Source of the DNA: Oryzisolibacter propanilivorax
Lineage (GTDB): Bacteria; Pseudomonadota; Gammaproteobacteria; Burkholderiales; Burkholderiaceae_C
NCBI RefSeq assembly: GCF_900103645.1
Contig: NZ_FNHP01000006.1
Location: 234,077-298,076, forward strand
Length of the DNA stretch: 64,000 bases
Reading direction: 5' to 3'
The position numbers were made by a program, and so were the translations under genes. The notes under the pieces were generated by a model, which was not told the DNA's origin, did not search any database, and saw nothing but the letters and a program-made list of their open reading frames with translations. How positions within the stretch are numbered: the stretch's first letter is position 1; each line of letters opens with the position of its first letter. Positions 43,967 through 53,949 of this stretch are shown piece by piece.

Positions 43967-45082
43967 ATGGACTTCGACTTCTCCGACGACCAGCAGCAGC
44001 TGCGTGACGCGGTGCGCCGCTGGGTGGACAAGGGCTACGGCTTCGAGCGGCGCCGCGCCATCGTCGCCGCCGGCGGCTTCGACCGCGCGGCCTGGGACGA
44101 ACTGGCCGGACTGGGCCTCACCGCCCTGACGGTGCCCCAGGCGCACGGCGGCCTGGGCCTGAGTGCGGTGGACGCCATGGTGGCGCTGGAAGAACTCGGG
44201 CGCGGCATCGTGCTGGAGCCGCTGGCGCAGACCTTCATCGCCACGCGCGTGCTGGCCGAACATGCGCCCGCGCCGCTGCAGCAGGCCTGGCTGCCGCGCA
44301 TCGCCAGCGGCGCGGCGCTGGTGGTGCTGGCCTGGCAGGAACGCGGCGCGCGCTACCGCCCTGATGTTTGCGATGCAAAAGCGGCTCCAGCCCAGGGGGA
44401 ATACCGGCTTGCAGCTATCAAAAGCATAGTGCCCGCCGGTGACCGGGCCGCCGCCTTCCTGGTGCCGGCGCAGCTGGACGGTCGCATCGCCCTGTTCCTG
44501 GTCGAGGCCAGCGCCCCCGGCGTGGCCACGCGCGGCTATCTGACGCAGGACGGCAGCCGCGCCGCCGAGCTGCAGCTGCAGGATGCGCCGGCGCAGCTGG
44601 TCACCGCTGACGGCCTGGCGGCGCTGGAGCTGGCGCTGGACGTCGGCATCGCCGCCACCTGCGCTTATGGCGTGGGCGCCATGGAAGAAACCCTGCGCCT
44701 GACCACCGACTACATGAACCAGCGCCGGCAGTTCGGCGTGCCGATCGCCAGCTTCCAGGCGCTGCGCCACCGTGTGGCGGACATGAAGATGCAGCTGGAA
44801 CTGGCGCGCTCGATGAGCTACTACGCCAGTCTGAAGCTTCATGCACCGCCCGAGGAGCGCCGCCAGGCCCTGGCGCGCGCCAAGGTACAGCTGGGCCGGT
44901 CGATGCGCTTCGTCGGCCAGCAGTCGGTGCAGCTGCACGGCGGCATCGGGGTGACCGACGAGTACGTCGGCAGCCACTACTTCAAGGCGCTGACGCAGCT
45001 GGAGATGACGTTTGGCGACACACTGCACCACCTGGGCGAGGTGTCGGCGCGCATGCAGGACAAGGCTGGGGTGTTCGACTGA
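43967..45082 (+). CDS. Acyl-CoA dehydrogenase, small subunit of a two-subunit enzyme (PimD-like)
   Basis: A 371-residue partner of the previous gene. It starts MDFDFSDDQQQLRDAVRRWV and has VPQAHGGLGLSAVDAMVALE, RRQFGVPIASFQALRHRVAD (FAD-contact helices of the partner half) and QLHGGIGVTDEY near the end. Residues about 135-155 (CDAKAAPAQGEYRLAAIK) are encoded by a copy of the dispersed repeat, an insertion in the beta domain that keeps the frame. GAAGGA lies before the ATG. The pair likely forms a heterotetramer. Confidence 0.85.
   Translation: MDFDFSDDQQQLRDAVRRWVDKGYGFERRRAIVAAGGFDRAAWDELAGLGLTALTVPQAHGGLGLSAVDAMVALEELGRGIVLEPLAQTFIATRVLAEHAPAPLQQAWLPRIASGAALVVLAWQERGARYRPDVCDAKAAPAQGEYRLAAIKSIVPAGDRAAAFLVPAQLDGRIALFLVEASAPGVATRGYLTQDGSRAAELQLQDAPAQLVTADGLAALELALDVGIAATCAYGVGAMEETLRLTTDYMNQRRQFGVPIASFQALRHRVADMKMQLELARSMSYYASLKLHAPPEERRQALARAKVQLGRSMRFVGQQSVQLHGGIGVTDEYVGSHYFKALTQLEMTFGDTLHHLGEVSARMQDKAGVFD
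44368..44432 (+). repeat. Dispersed repeat inside the acyl-CoA dehydrogenase gene (copy J)
   Basis: Reads GCGATGCAAAAGCGGCTCCA, GCCCAGGGGGAATACC, GGCTTGCAGCTATCAAAAG and CATAGTGC: the repeat ends are clear, with a changed centre. In frame, residues about 134-155. Confidence 0.7.
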
Positions 45083-45110
45083 CGGCCTCGCGGGCCGCGC
45101 CGCCGGGCGA

Positions 45111-45668
45111 TCAGCTCAACAGGCGCGACGACCGGGGCACATGCGCCAGCAGAAATTCCATCTGATCGGCCAGGATGCGCCGGTTGCGCAGGATGAAGTC
45201 CTCCCACAGGCTGGGCTGATACGGCGTGTACAAAAGCGGCATGCGCGCCTGCTCGGGCGTGCGCGCGCCCTTGCGGTGGTTGCAGGCGCGGCAGGCCGTC
45301 ACCACGTTCATCCAGTGGTTCAGACCTCCGCGCGCCACCGGGGCGATGTGCTCGCGCGTCAACAGCGACTCGTGGAACTGCCCGCCGCAGTAGGCGCACA
45401 GGTTGCGGTCGCGCGCGAACAGCTTGGGGTTGGTGAGGCTGGGCGTCATCTCGAACGGGTTGATGCCCGGCGCGCCGCGCGTGCCGATGATGCTGCTGAT
45501 GGCGATGCGCGACTGCACGCCCGTGGCGGCGTTGTGCCCACCGCGGAACACCGCCACCGGCGCGCCCAGTTCCCAGCGCACGTCGCCGGCGGCATAGTGC
45601 GTGGCGGCATCCTCCAGGCTGATCCAGGACTGCGGCAGCCCCTGGGCCGACAGTTTCAAGACCTTCAC
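45111..45668 (-). CDS. HNH endonuclease family protein
   Basis: A 185-residue protein. The HNH domain (about 95-150) has CAYCGGQF, LTREHIAPVARGG and NVVTACRACNHRKG, with both CxxC zinc pairs and the HNH-type His and Asn. An N-terminal region (KVLKLSAQGLPQSWISLEDA) is shared with relatives, so the GTG at 45666-45668 with a strong GAGGAGG site is chosen over the longer ATG starts at 45716 and 45782, the last of which lies in repeat copy I. The biological target is unknown. Divergent from ribF. Confidence 0.82.
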   Translation of the reverse strand: MKVLKLSAQGLPQSWISLEDAATHYAAGDVRWELGAPVAVFRGGHNAATGVQSRIAISSIIGTRGAPGINPFEMTPSLTNPKLFARDRNLCAYCGGQFHESLLTREHIAPVARGGLNHWMNVVTACRACNHRKGARTPEQARMPLLYTPYQPSLWEDFILRNRRILADQMEFLLAHVPRSSRLLS

Positions 45669-45741
45669 ACGGACCTCCTCACGGGCAGCGCCCGGGCGCT
45701 GCGAAACAATACGCATGGCGTGGCCGGACAATATACTCCCT

Positions 45742-45803
45742 GGCTGCAAAAACACACGTAAGCCCTTGATGACATTGGGCACTACGCTATGAAAAAACGA
45801 GCA
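45742..45803 (+). repeat. Dispersed double-hairpin repeat, copy I
   Basis: Contains GGCTGCAAAAACACACGTAA, GCCCTTGATGACATTGGGC and TACGCTATGAAAAAACGAGC. Lies between the divergent HNH and ribF genes, ending 5 bp before the ribF start codon. Confidence 0.65.
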
Positions 45804-45808
45804 CAGCG

Positions 45809-46864
45809 ATGAACATCTTTCGCGGCTTCCAGCACCCTGCGGTGGCGCGCGAATGCGCGCTGACCATCGGCAACTTCGACGGCGTGCACCTTGGCCACCA
45901 GGCCATGCTGGCGCTGCTGGCCGGCGAGGCGCAGCGCCGCGGCCTGCCCAGCTGCGTGCTGACCTTCGAGCCGCACCCGCGCGACTATTTCGCGCGCGTG
46001 CACCAGCGTGCCGACCTGGCGCCGGCGCGCATTGGCACGCTGCGCGACAAGCTGTGCGAGCTGGCGCGCTGCGGGGTGCGGCAGACGGTGGTGCTGCCGT
46101 TCAACGAGCGGCTGGCGCAGCTGTCGGCGCAGCAGTTCATCGACCAGGTGCTGGTGGACGGCCTGGGCGCGCGCTATGTGTTGGTGGGCGACGATTTCCG
46201 CTTCGGCGCGCGGCGCGCGGGCGACTATGCGCTGCTGGACGCGGCCGGCCGCGCGCAGGGCTTCGACGTGGCGCGCATGAACAGCTACGAGGTGCATGGC
46301 CGGCGCGTGTCCAGCTCGGCGGTGCGCGACGCCCTGGGCGCGGGCGACATGGACGAGGCAGCGCGCCTGCTGGGCCGGCCCTACGCCATTTCCGGGCACG
46401 TGGTGCACGGGCGCAAGCTGGGCCGGGCGCTGGGCCGATCGGCCGCGCAGGGGCCACACCAGGACGGCTTTCGCACACTGAACCTGCGCTTTTCGCACTG
46501 GAAGAGCGCCGCCAGCGGCATCTTCGCGGTGCTGGTGCACGGCCTGCACGACGAACCCCTGCCCGGCGTGGCCAATCTGGGCGTGCGCCCGTCGCTCGAC
46601 CCCCAGGACGTGAACGGAGGGCGCGTGCTGCTGGAGACGCATTGCCTGCAGTGGCCCGCGCACCTGGGCGCCGAGGGGGCCTACGGTAAAATCATCCGCG
46701 TGGAACTGCTGCACAAACTGCACGACGAGCGCAAGTACGAAAGCCTGGAGGCCCTCACGGCCGGCATCGCCCGCGACTGCGACGAGGCGCGCGCCTTCTT
46801 CGCCGCCCTGCCCCCGGCCAGCCACGCCGAGACCCGTCGCCAGACCACGCGCGACCGAATTTGA
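45809..46864 (+). CDS. ribF: Bifunctional riboflavin kinase/FAD synthetase
   Basis: A 351-residue enzyme: N-terminal FMN adenylyltransferase (IGNFDGVHLGHQAML nucleotidyltransferase motif, then SSSAVRDAL) and C-terminal riboflavin kinase (HGRKLGR, GFRTLNLRF, PGVANLGVRPS). It makes FMN and then FAD. The kinase domain holds an expanded stretch (about 211-222) between HGRKLGRALG and GFRT relative to E. coli. First gene of ribF-ileS-lspA; its control region is mostly repeat copy I. No FMN riboswitch is seen. Confidence 0.95.
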   Translation: MNIFRGFQHPAVARECALTIGNFDGVHLGHQAMLALLAGEAQRRGLPSCVLTFEPHPRDYFARVHQRADLAPARIGTLRDKLCELARCGVRQTVVLPFNERLAQLSAQQFIDQVLVDGLGARYVLVGDDFRFGARRAGDYALLDAAGRAQGFDVARMNSYEVHGRRVSSSAVRDALGAGDMDEAARLLGRPYAISGHVVHGRKLGRALGRSAAQGPHQDGFRTLNLRFSHWKSAASGIFAVLVHGLHDEPLPGVANLGVRPSLDPQDVNGGRVLLETHCLQWPAHLGAEGAYGKIIRVELLHKLHDERKYESLEALTAGIARDCDEARAFFAALPPASHAETRRQTTRDRI

Positions 46865-46981
46865 CGGCCGTCCTGCCCCGTCATCTTTCCCCCTTCCACC
46901 TGCCCTGCGCGGCACCTCGTTTTTTCTGCCGGTCTGGCCACCACGCCCGCCCGGCCCCAGCCCTTGAAGGCGCGTGAACCC

Positions 46982-49837
46982 ATGTCCGAATCCAATACCA
47001 AGAACGCCCCGGCGAGCAGCTACCGCAGCACGCTGAACATGCCCGACACGCCGTTCCCCATGCGCGGCGACCTGGCCAAGCGCGAGCCCGCGTGGGTCCG
47101 GGAATGGAACGAGAACGGCACCTACCAGCGCCTGCGCGACGCGCGCCGGGGCGCGCCGAAGTTCATCCTGCACGACGGCCCACCGTATGCCAACGGCCAG
47201 CTGCACATCGGCCATGCGGTGAACAAGATCCTCAAGGACATGATCGTCAAGGCGCGCCAGCTCGAAGGCTTCGACGCGCTCTACACCCCGGGCTGGGACT
47301 GCCACGGCCTGCCCATCGAGAACGCCATCGAGAAGCTGCACGGGCGCAACATCCCGCGCGACGAGATGCAGTCTCGCGGCCGGGCCTTCGCCACCGAGCA
47401 GATCGCGCAGCAAAAGCAGGACTTTCAGCGCCTGGGCGTGCTGGGCGAGTGGGACAACCCCTACCAGACCATGGCCTACGCCAGCGAGGCCGGCGAGCTG
47501 CGCGCTTTGAAAAAGGTCATGGAGCGCGGCTTCGTCTACCGCGGCCTGAAGCCCGTGTACTGGTGCTTCGACTGCGCCTCGTCGCTGGCCGAGTTCGAGA
47601 TCGAGTACCAGGACAAGCAGAGTCAGACGCTGGACGTGATGTTCCCGGCGGCGGAACCCGAGAAGCTCGCCGCAGCGTTCGGCCTGAACGCGCTGGAACA
47701 GCCGGCGTTCGCCGTCATCTGGACCACCACCGCCTGGACCATTCCCGCCAACCAGGCGCTGAACGTCAACCCCGAGCTGGAATACAGCCTGGTGGCGACC
47801 GAGCGTGGCCTGCTGATGGTGGCCAGCGCGCTGTTGGAGCAGTGCCTGGCGCGCTGGGGCCTGGAGGGCACGGTGGTCGCCAGCGCGTTGGGCGAAAAAC
47901 TCGACCACATCAACTTCCGCCACCCCCTGGCGCACGTGGACCCGGCCTTCGACCGCCTGTCGCCCGTGCTGCTGGCCGAATACGCCACGGCCGAGGACGG
48001 CACCGGCATCGTGCACTCGGCGCCGGCTTACGGCGTGGACGACTTCAACTCCTGCGTGGCCGACGGCATGCGCTACGAGGACATCCTGAATCCGGTGCAG
48101 GGCAACGGCGTGTACGCGCCGGATCTGGGCCTGTTCGGCGGCCAGCACATCTGGAAGGCGGTGCCGGTCATCATCGACGCGCTGAAGGTCGCCGGCCGGC
48201 TGCTCGACAGCAAGACCATCACCCACAGCTACCCGCACTGCTGGCGCCACAAGACGCCGGTGATCTACCGCGCCGCCGCGCAGTGGTTCATTCGCATGGA
48301 CGAGGGCGAGGGGGTGTTCACCGACCCGGCGCAAAAGCCCGAGAAGACCCTGCGTCAGATCGCCCTGGAGGCCATCGAGCACACCAGCTTCTACCCCGAG
48401 AACGGCCGTGCGCGCCTGCGCGACATGATCGCCGGACGGCCGGACTGGTGCATCTCGCGCCAGCGCAGCTGGGGCGTGCCGCTGCCGTTCTTCCTGCACC
48501 AGGAAACGGGCGAGCTGCACCCGCGCACGCTGGAAATCATCGATCAAGCCGCCGAGATCGTCGAGGCCGGCGGCATCGAGGCATGGAGCCGCGTCACGGC
48601 CGAGGACATCCTGGGGCCGCAGGACGCGCCGCACTACCTGAAAAGCACCGACATCCTGGAGGTCTGGTTCGACTCCGGCTCGACCTTCTGGCACGTGCTG
48701 CGCGGCACGCACGCCGGCATGCACCACGACGAAGGGCCCGAGGCCGACCTGTACCTGGAGGGGCACGACCAGCACCGCGGCTGGTTCCACTCGTCGCTCT
48801 TGCTGGCCTCGGCCATCTTCGGGCGCGCGCCGTATCGCGGCCTGCTGACGCACGGCTTCACCGTGGACGGCCAGGGCAAGAAGATGAGCAAGTCGCTCGG
48901 CAACACGGTGTCGCCGCAGGAAGTCAGCGGCAAGCTGGGCGCGGAGATCATCCGCCTGTGGTGTGCCTCGACCGACTATTCGGGCGATCTCGCCATCGAC
49001 GACAAGATCCTGGCGCGCGTGGTGGACGCCTACCGGCGCATCCGCAACACGCTGCGCTTTTTGCTGGCCAACGTCAGCGACTTCGACCCGGCCGCCGACG
49101 CGGTGGCGGAAGCCGACCTGCTGGAGATCGACCGCTGGGCCCTGGCGCGCGCCGCGCAGTTCCAGACCGAGGTGCTGGCGCACTACCAGGTCTACGAGTT
49201 CCACCCGGTGGTGGCCAAGCTGCAGCTGTTCTGTTCCGAGGACCTGGGTGGCTTCTACCTGGACGTGCTCAAGGACCGCCTGTACACCACGGCGCCGAAA
49301 TCGCTGGCGCGGCGCAGCGCGCAGACGGCGCTGCACCAGATCACCCACGCCATGCTGCGCTGGATGGCCCCCTTCCTGTCGTTCACGGCCGAGGAGGCCT
49401 GGAAGCTGTTCGGCCACTCGCCCAGCATCTTTCTGGAGACCTTCACTACCCTGCCGGCCGGCGACGAGGGCCTGCTGGCCAAGTGGCAGCGCCTGCGCGA
49501 GATCCGCGACGCGGTGAACAAGGAGATCGAGGCGGTGCGTGCCGCCGGCACCGTCGGCTCGTCGCTGCAGGCCGTGGTGCGGCTGGCCGCTGGCCCCGAG
49601 GATCACGCGCTGCTGGCCAGCCTGGGCGATGACCTGAAGTTCATCTTCATCATCTCCGATATCGAATTGGTAGCTGCAGACGCCTTGCATATCACGGTGA
49701 ACGCCAGTTCCGACGTGAAGTGCGAGCGCTGCTGGCACTGGCGTGCCGATGTCGGCCAGGACGCCGCGCATCCCACGTTGTGCGGGCGCTGCACCGGCAA
49801 CCTCTACGGCGCGGGCGAAGCCCGGCTGCACGCCTGA
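46982..49837 (+). CDS. ileS: Isoleucyl-tRNA synthetase
   Basis: A 951-residue class Ia synthetase. HIGH is at 75-78, KMSKS at 634-638, and the editing domain (CP1) lies about 190-400 with [11 protein letters not shown]. The C-terminal zinc site has CERCWHW and CGRC. Complete, eubacterial (type 1) form. Residues near 892-905 ([12 protein letters not shown]) are encoded by a stretch that slightly resembles the repeat end. The stop overlaps the lspA start (TGATG). Confidence 0.97.
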   Translation: MSESNTKNAPASSYRSTLNMPDTPFPMRGDLAKREPAWVREWNENGTYQRLRDARRGAPKFILHDGPPYANGQLHIGHAVNKILKDMIVKARQLEGFDALYTPGWDCHGLPIENAIEKLHGRNIPRDEMQSRGRAFATEQIAQQKQDFQRLGVLGEWDNPYQTMAYASEAGELRALKKVMERGFVYRGLKPVYWCFDCASSLAEFEIEYQDKQSQTLDVMFPAAEPEKLAAAFGLNALEQPAFAVIWTTTAWTIPANQALNVNPELEYSLVATERGLLMVASALLEQCLARWGLEGTVVASALGEKLDHINFRHPLAHVDPAFDRLSPVLLAEYATAEDGTGIVHSAPAYGVDDFNSCVADGMRYEDILNPVQGNGVYAPDLGLFGGQHIWKAVPVIIDALKVAGRLLDSKTITHSYPHCWRHKTPVIYRAAAQWFIRMDEGEGVFTDPAQKPEKTLRQIALEAIEHTSFYPENGRARLRDMIAGRPDWCISRQRSWGVPLPFFLHQETGELHPRTLEIIDQAAEIVEAGGIEAWSRVTAEDILGPQDAPHYLKSTDILEVWFDSGSTFWHVLRGTHAGMHHDEGPEADLYLEGHDQHRGWFHSSLLLASAIFGRAPYRGLLTHGFTVDGQGKKMSKSLGNTVSPQEVSGKLGAEIIRLWCASTDYSGDLAIDDKILARVVDAYRRIRNTLRFLLANVSDFDPAADAVAEADLLEIDRWALARAAQFQTEVLAHYQVYEFHPVVAKLQLFCSEDLGGFYLDVLKDRLYTTAPKSLARRSAQTALHQITHAMLRWMAPFLSFTAEEAWKLFGHSPSIFLETFTTLPAGDEGLLAKWQRLREIRDAVNKEIEAVRAAGTVGSSLQAVVRLAAGPEDHALLASLGDDLKFIFIISDIELVAADALHITVNASSDVKCERCWHWRADVGQDAAHPTLCGRCTGNLYGAGEARLHA

Positions 49838-50355
49838 TGGCGCGCGCGGGCAGCGCACCGGCCGGCCGGATGTGGCCCTGGCTGCTGTGGGCACTGGCGA
49901 TCTTCGTGATCGACCAGCTGACCAAGCAGCTGATCCTGAACACCTACCGGCTGGGCGACGCCACGTCGGTCACCGGCTTCTTCAACATCGTGCGCGCGCA
50001 CAACACCGGCGCGGCGTTCTCGATGTTGGCCGACGCCGGCGGCTGGCAGCGCTGGGCGTTCACCGCCATCGGCCTGGCTGCGGCGGCGTTCATCGTCTGG
50101 CAGCTGCGCCAGCACCCCGGCCAGCGGTTGTTCGCGTTTTCGCTGTCCAGCATCCTGGGCGGCGCCATCGGCAACGTGGTCGACCGGCTGCAGCACGGCT
50201 ACGTGGTGGACTTCCTGGACTTCCACTGGCCGTTCCTGTCGGGCATGTTCCACGGCGGGCACTTCCCGGCGTTCAACGTGGCCGATGCCGGCATCACCGT
50301 CGGCGCGGCGTGCCTGATCGTGGACGAGCTGCTGCGCGTGCGCCGCGGAGGCTGA
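49837..50355 (+). CDS. lspA: Lipoprotein signal peptidase (signal peptidase II)
   Basis: A 172-residue inner-membrane aspartyl protease that cleaves prolipoprotein signal peptides. Four hydrophobic segments; conserved [36 protein letters not shown] with catalytic Asp, and [12 protein letters not shown] with the second Asp. The start ATG overlaps the ileS stop, so translation is coupled. Confidence 0.96.
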   Translation: MARAGSAPAGRMWPWLLWALAIFVIDQLTKQLILNTYRLGDATSVTGFFNIVRAHNTGAAFSMLADAGGWQRWAFTAIGLAAAAFIVWQLRQHPGQRLFAFSLSSILGGAIGNVVDRLQHGYVVDFLDFHWPFLSGMFHGGHFPAFNVADAGITVGAACLIVDELLRVRRGG

Positions 50356-50391
50356 GCGCCCCGCCCTGATCCGGCAGGGCGCGGCGCGCGT

Positions 50392-51990
50392 TCAACGCGG
50401 CGCCAGGCCGGTGGCGCTGCCGCGCTCCAGGCGGAAGGTGGCCGCCACGCGCGCCAGCTCCGCGGCCTGCTCCTGCAGTGCGTCGGACGCGCCCGAGGTC
50501 TGCTCGACCAGCGCGGCGTTCTGCTGCGTCACGCCGTCCAGGTGCGCCACGGCCTGGTTGATCTGCGTCAGGCCCAGCGCCTGCTCACGGCTGGCGGCGG
50601 CGATCTCGTCGACGATGTGCGCCACGCGCCCGATCACGCCGACGATTTCCTGCATGGTGGCGCCGGCCTCGCCGACCTGCGCACTGCCTTCCTCGACCTT
50701 GGTGGCGGCGTCGGTGATCAGCTGCTTGATCTCGCGCGCCGCCTCGGCGCTGCGCTGCGCCAGCTGGCGCACCTCGCCGGCGACCACCGCGAAGCCCCGG
50801 CCCTGCTCGCCGGCGCGCGCCGCTTCCACCGCCGCGTTCAGCGCCAGGATGTTGGTCTGGAAGGCGATGGAGTCGATCACGCCGATGATGTCCACCACCC
50901 GCAGCGAGGCGGTGCGGATGGCCTGCATGGTGTTCACCACCTGGCCGACCACCGCGCCGCCGCGCTGCGCCACGCCGGTGGCGGAGGCGGCCAGCTGGCT
51001 GGCCTGGGCGGCGTTCTCGGCGTTGTTTTGCACCGTGCCCGAGAGTTGCTCGGTGGCCGATGCCGTCTGCTCCAGCGCGCTGGCCTGCTGCTCGGTGCGC
51101 GCCGACAGGTCGCGCGTGCCCGCCGCCACCTGGGTCGAGGCACCGGCGATGGTGCCGGCGCCATCGCTGACCCGGCCGACGACCTGGTTCAGGTTGGCGC
51201 GCATCTCCTCCATGCGCGCCAGCATGGCCCCGATCTCATCGCCGCCACTGGCCGGCACGCGCTGGCTCAGGTCGCTGCCGGCTATCGCCAGCGCGGCGCG
51301 GTCCACGGCACTGAAACCACGCGCCAGCCGCGCCAGCAGGCCCAGCCCCAGGGCGGACGCCGGCAGCCCCAACAGCAGCGTGGCCAGCGCGAAGATCCAC
51401 AGCGCCGTCTCGTAGCGCTGCTGCGCCTGGGCGCGCGCGGAGTCGGCGCGCTGCACCTGCAGGGCGCGGAACTGCAGCGATGCGGCCACCATGGCCTCGT
51501 TCTCGGGGCCGCCCACCTGCAGGAAGCGCGCCATGCGCTCGGGCGTGTAGTCGCCCTGCTGCACCGCGCGCGTGGCTGCGTCCAGCTCGGCCACCCAGGT
51601 GTCGCGCTTGGCCTGCAGCGCGGCGAAGGCCTGGCGCTCGGGCTCGTCCTGCAGTGCTGCCTCGATGGCCTGCAGCGCCTGCGACACCTTCTGTCGGTTG
51701 GCGCTCAGCAGCGCCAGGTGTTCGCCCACCGGGTGCTGGTGGATGGCGGCCAGCGGGTTGTCCGGCGCATGCTGGAACGCCAGCAGCACCTGCATGCGGT
51801 TGTGCACCGTCAGCGCCACCAGGTCATCGGCTTGCAGCGCCAGTGCCATGGCGTGGCCATGCACCGTGCGCAGTCCGTCACGCGCGGAGTACAGACCCCA
51901 GTAGCTGACCGCGATCACCGCCGCGCCCGACAGCCAGAAGGCAACAAGGGCCAAAATGAAGCGATGGGTAATGCGCAGACGATTCCACAT
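50392..51990 (-). CDS. Methyl-accepting chemotaxis protein
   Basis: A 532-residue chemoreceptor: TM1 about 10-32, periplasmic four-helix sensor domain (about 35-195), TM2 about 196-220, HAMP, and a long signalling coiled coil with hairpin tip [19 protein letters not shown] and [18 protein letters not shown]. The C-terminus (GSATGLAPR) has no CheR/CheB tether. Start chosen at 51990 ([11 protein letters not shown]); a GTG at 52002 is possible, and neither has a clear ribosome site. Ligand unknown. Confidence 0.92.
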   Translation of the reverse strand: MWNRLRITHRFILALVAFWLSGAAVIAVSYWGLYSARDGLRTVHGHAMALALQADDLVALTVHNRMQVLLAFQHAPDNPLAAIHQHPVGEHLALLSANRQKVSQALQAIEAALQDEPERQAFAALQAKRDTWVAELDAATRAVQQGDYTPERMARFLQVGGPENEAMVAASLQFRALQVQRADSARAQAQQRYETALWIFALATLLLGLPASALGLGLLARLARGFSAVDRAALAIAGSDLSQRVPASGGDEIGAMLARMEEMRANLNQVVGRVSDGAGTIAGASTQVAAGTRDLSARTEQQASALEQTASATEQLSGTVQNNAENAAQASQLAASATGVAQRGGAVVGQVVNTMQAIRTASLRVVDIIGVIDSIAFQTNILALNAAVEAARAGEQGRGFAVVAGEVRQLAQRSAEAAREIKQLITDAATKVEEGSAQVGEAGATMQEIVGVIGRVAHIVDEIAAASREQALGLTQINQAVAHLDGVTQQNAALVEQTSGASDALQEQAAELARVAATFRLERGSATGLAPR

Positions 51991-52269
51991 AGTTGGTAAC
52001 ACGTTCGGTCAATTGATACCGAATGTTAAACCGTGCGGCACTGATGGTGAGGGCAATACCTGTGGTTAACCCTGGGGCATCGCGCTCTACATGCAGCTGC
52101 TGTGCCAGTGCCGCGCGTGGCGTTGGGTTTATCGCGCGCTTGACTGCCGAAGGGATGGTGCGGCGCTATGCTGCAGCGTTGGGCCGCGTCACAAGCTCCA
52201 TCCGGGCGCAGATCCGCTGTTGGCTGGCGGGCTGCTCCTTGCCGCGCCGCCCTGCGCCTTCTCCTGAAT

Positions 52270-53949
52270 ATGAAGCATCTGCTGAATCTGCTGGCCGCCG
52301 TCGCCCTGCTGGTGTGGGGCACCCATCTCGTGCGCACGGGCGTGCTGCGCGTGTTCGGCGCCAATTTGCGCACGTTGCTGGCGCGCAGCCTGGGCAACCG
52401 CTTCTCCGCCGCGCTGTCGGGTATCGGCGTCACCGCCCTGGTGCAGTCCAGCACCGCCACCTCGCTGATGACCGCCTCCTTCGTTGGCCAGGGCCTGATC
52501 AGCCTGCCGGCGGCGCTGGCGGTGATGCGCGGCGCGGACATCGGCACCGCCCTGATGGCCATGCTGTTCGCGCAGGACCTGTCGTGGCTGTCGCCGGTGT
52601 TCATCTTCGTCGGCGTGGCGCTGTTCATCACGCGCCAGGCCAGCACCGCCGGGCGCGTCGGCCGGGTGTTCATCGGCCTGGGGCTGATGCTGCTGGCGCT
52701 GGAGCGCGTGGTGCAGGCCACCGAGCCGATGATGGCCTCGCCCGTCACGCAGATGCTGCTGACCAGCCTGGCCAGCGACCTGTGGATGGAGATCCTGGTG
52801 GGCGCGGTGCTGGCCATCGTGTCGTATTCCAGCCTGGCGGTGGTGCTGCTGATCGCGGCCATGGCCGACACCCATGTGGTGCCGCTGAACATGGCGCTGG
52901 GCATGGTGCTGGGGGCCAACCTGGGCAACGGCCTGGCCGCCGTGCTGACCATGGCCAAGTCCAGCGTCGAGGTGCGCCAGGTGACCATCGGCAACATGGT
53001 CTTCAAGTTCCTGGGGGTGCTGCTGATGGGACCCTTCATCGGCCAGTGGATCGCGCACGTCGAGCCGCTGCTGCCGGGCACGGCGCACAGCGTGGTGCTA
53101 TTCCACCTGGCCTACAACATCATCATCAGCGTCGGCTTCATCGGCTTCACTGACTGGGTAGCGCAGTGGGTGGCGCGGCTGCTGCCCAAGCCCGCCAGCG
53201 CCCAGGGCAGCCGCGCCCACCACCTGGACGCCTCGGCGCTGGCCACGCCGTCGCTGGCGATCTCGTTCGCAGTGCGCGAGGCGCTGTACCAGGCCGACGT
53301 GGTCGAAACCATGCTCCTGGGTGTGCTGGACGTGATCCGCAAGAACGACGAAGACCTGGCGCAGCGCCTGCGCCGCATGGACGATGAGGTGGACGAGCTG
53401 TACTCGTCCATCAAGTACTACCTGACCAAGATCTCGCGCGATGACCTGGGCGAGGAGGAGTCGCGCCGCTGGGCCGACATCATCAGCTTCACCATCAACA
53501 TGGAGCAGATCGGCGACATTGTCGAGCGCGTGCTGCAGGACATCGAGGAAAAGAAGATCAAGAAGGGCCGGCGGTTCTCTGAGGCCGGCATGGCCGAGAT
53601 CACCGAGCTGCACCAGCGCCTGGTGAGCAACTTGCGCTTAGGGATGAGCGTGTTCCTGAACGGCAACGTGCGCGACGCGCAGCGGCTGCTGGAGGAAAAG
53701 GTGCACTTTCGCAACCTGGAGCGGGCTTACGCCACCAGCCACCTGATGCGCCTGTCCGACCGCACGGTGAGCAGCATGGAAACCAGTTCGCTGCACATCG
53801 ACCTGATCAGCGACCTGAAGCGCATCAACTCGCACATCAGCTCCATCGCCTATCCGATCCTGGAGTCCGCCGGGGTGCTCGCGCCCAGCCGGCTGCAGAA
53901 CCCGCGCGCGGTGCCTATCGACCCGCGCGCCGAACCCGATCACCCCTGA
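52270..53949 (+). CDS. Na+/Pi cotransporter family protein
   Basis: A 559-residue membrane protein. Two NptA-type repeats carry the Q-S-S-T motif (GVTALVQSSTATSLMT near 50 and VSYSSLAVVLLIAA near 190), followed by a cytoplasmic PhoU-like domain (about 370-540, helices with DDEVDELYSSIKYYL). This architecture is that of YjbB-type phosphate exporters. The start MKHLLNLL at 52270 is chosen over an upstream ATG. Its stop overlaps the end of the convergent BASS-like gene. Confidence 0.9.
   Translation: MKHLLNLLAAVALLVWGTHLVRTGVLRVFGANLRTLLARSLGNRFSAALSGIGVTALVQSSTATSLMTASFVGQGLISLPAALAVMRGADIGTALMAMLFAQDLSWLSPVFIFVGVALFITRQASTAGRVGRVFIGLGLMLLALERVVQATEPMMASPVTQMLLTSLASDLWMEILVGAVLAIVSYSSLAVVLLIAAMADTHVVPLNMALGMVLGANLGNGLAAVLTMAKSSVEVRQVTIGNMVFKFLGVLLMGPFIGQWIAHVEPLLPGTAHSVVLFHLAYNIIISVGFIGFTDWVAQWVARLLPKPASAQGSRAHHLDASALATPSLAISFAVREALYQADVVETMLLGVLDVIRKNDEDLAQRLRRMDDEVDELYSSIKYYLTKISRDDLGEEESRRWADIISFTINMEQIGDIVERVLQDIEEKKIKKGRRFSEAGMAEITELHQRLVSNLRLGMSVFLNGNVRDAQRLLEEKVHFRNLERAYATSHLMRLSDRTVSSMETSSLHIDLISDLKRINSHISSIAYPILESAGVLAPSRLQNPRAVPIDPRAEPDHP

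Noticed and set aside
49659..49694. Repeat copy within ileS
   Set aside because: Only TAGCTGCAGACGCCTTG resembles the repeat; the encoded residues fit IleS and the match is too short to list as a copy.
45782..49894. 1370-codon open frame on the minus strand
   Set aside because: It is antisense to ribF-ileS-lspA, with His/Gln/Arg/Val-rich low-complexity composition typical of the mirror frame of GC-rich genes. The plus-strand proteins are certain.
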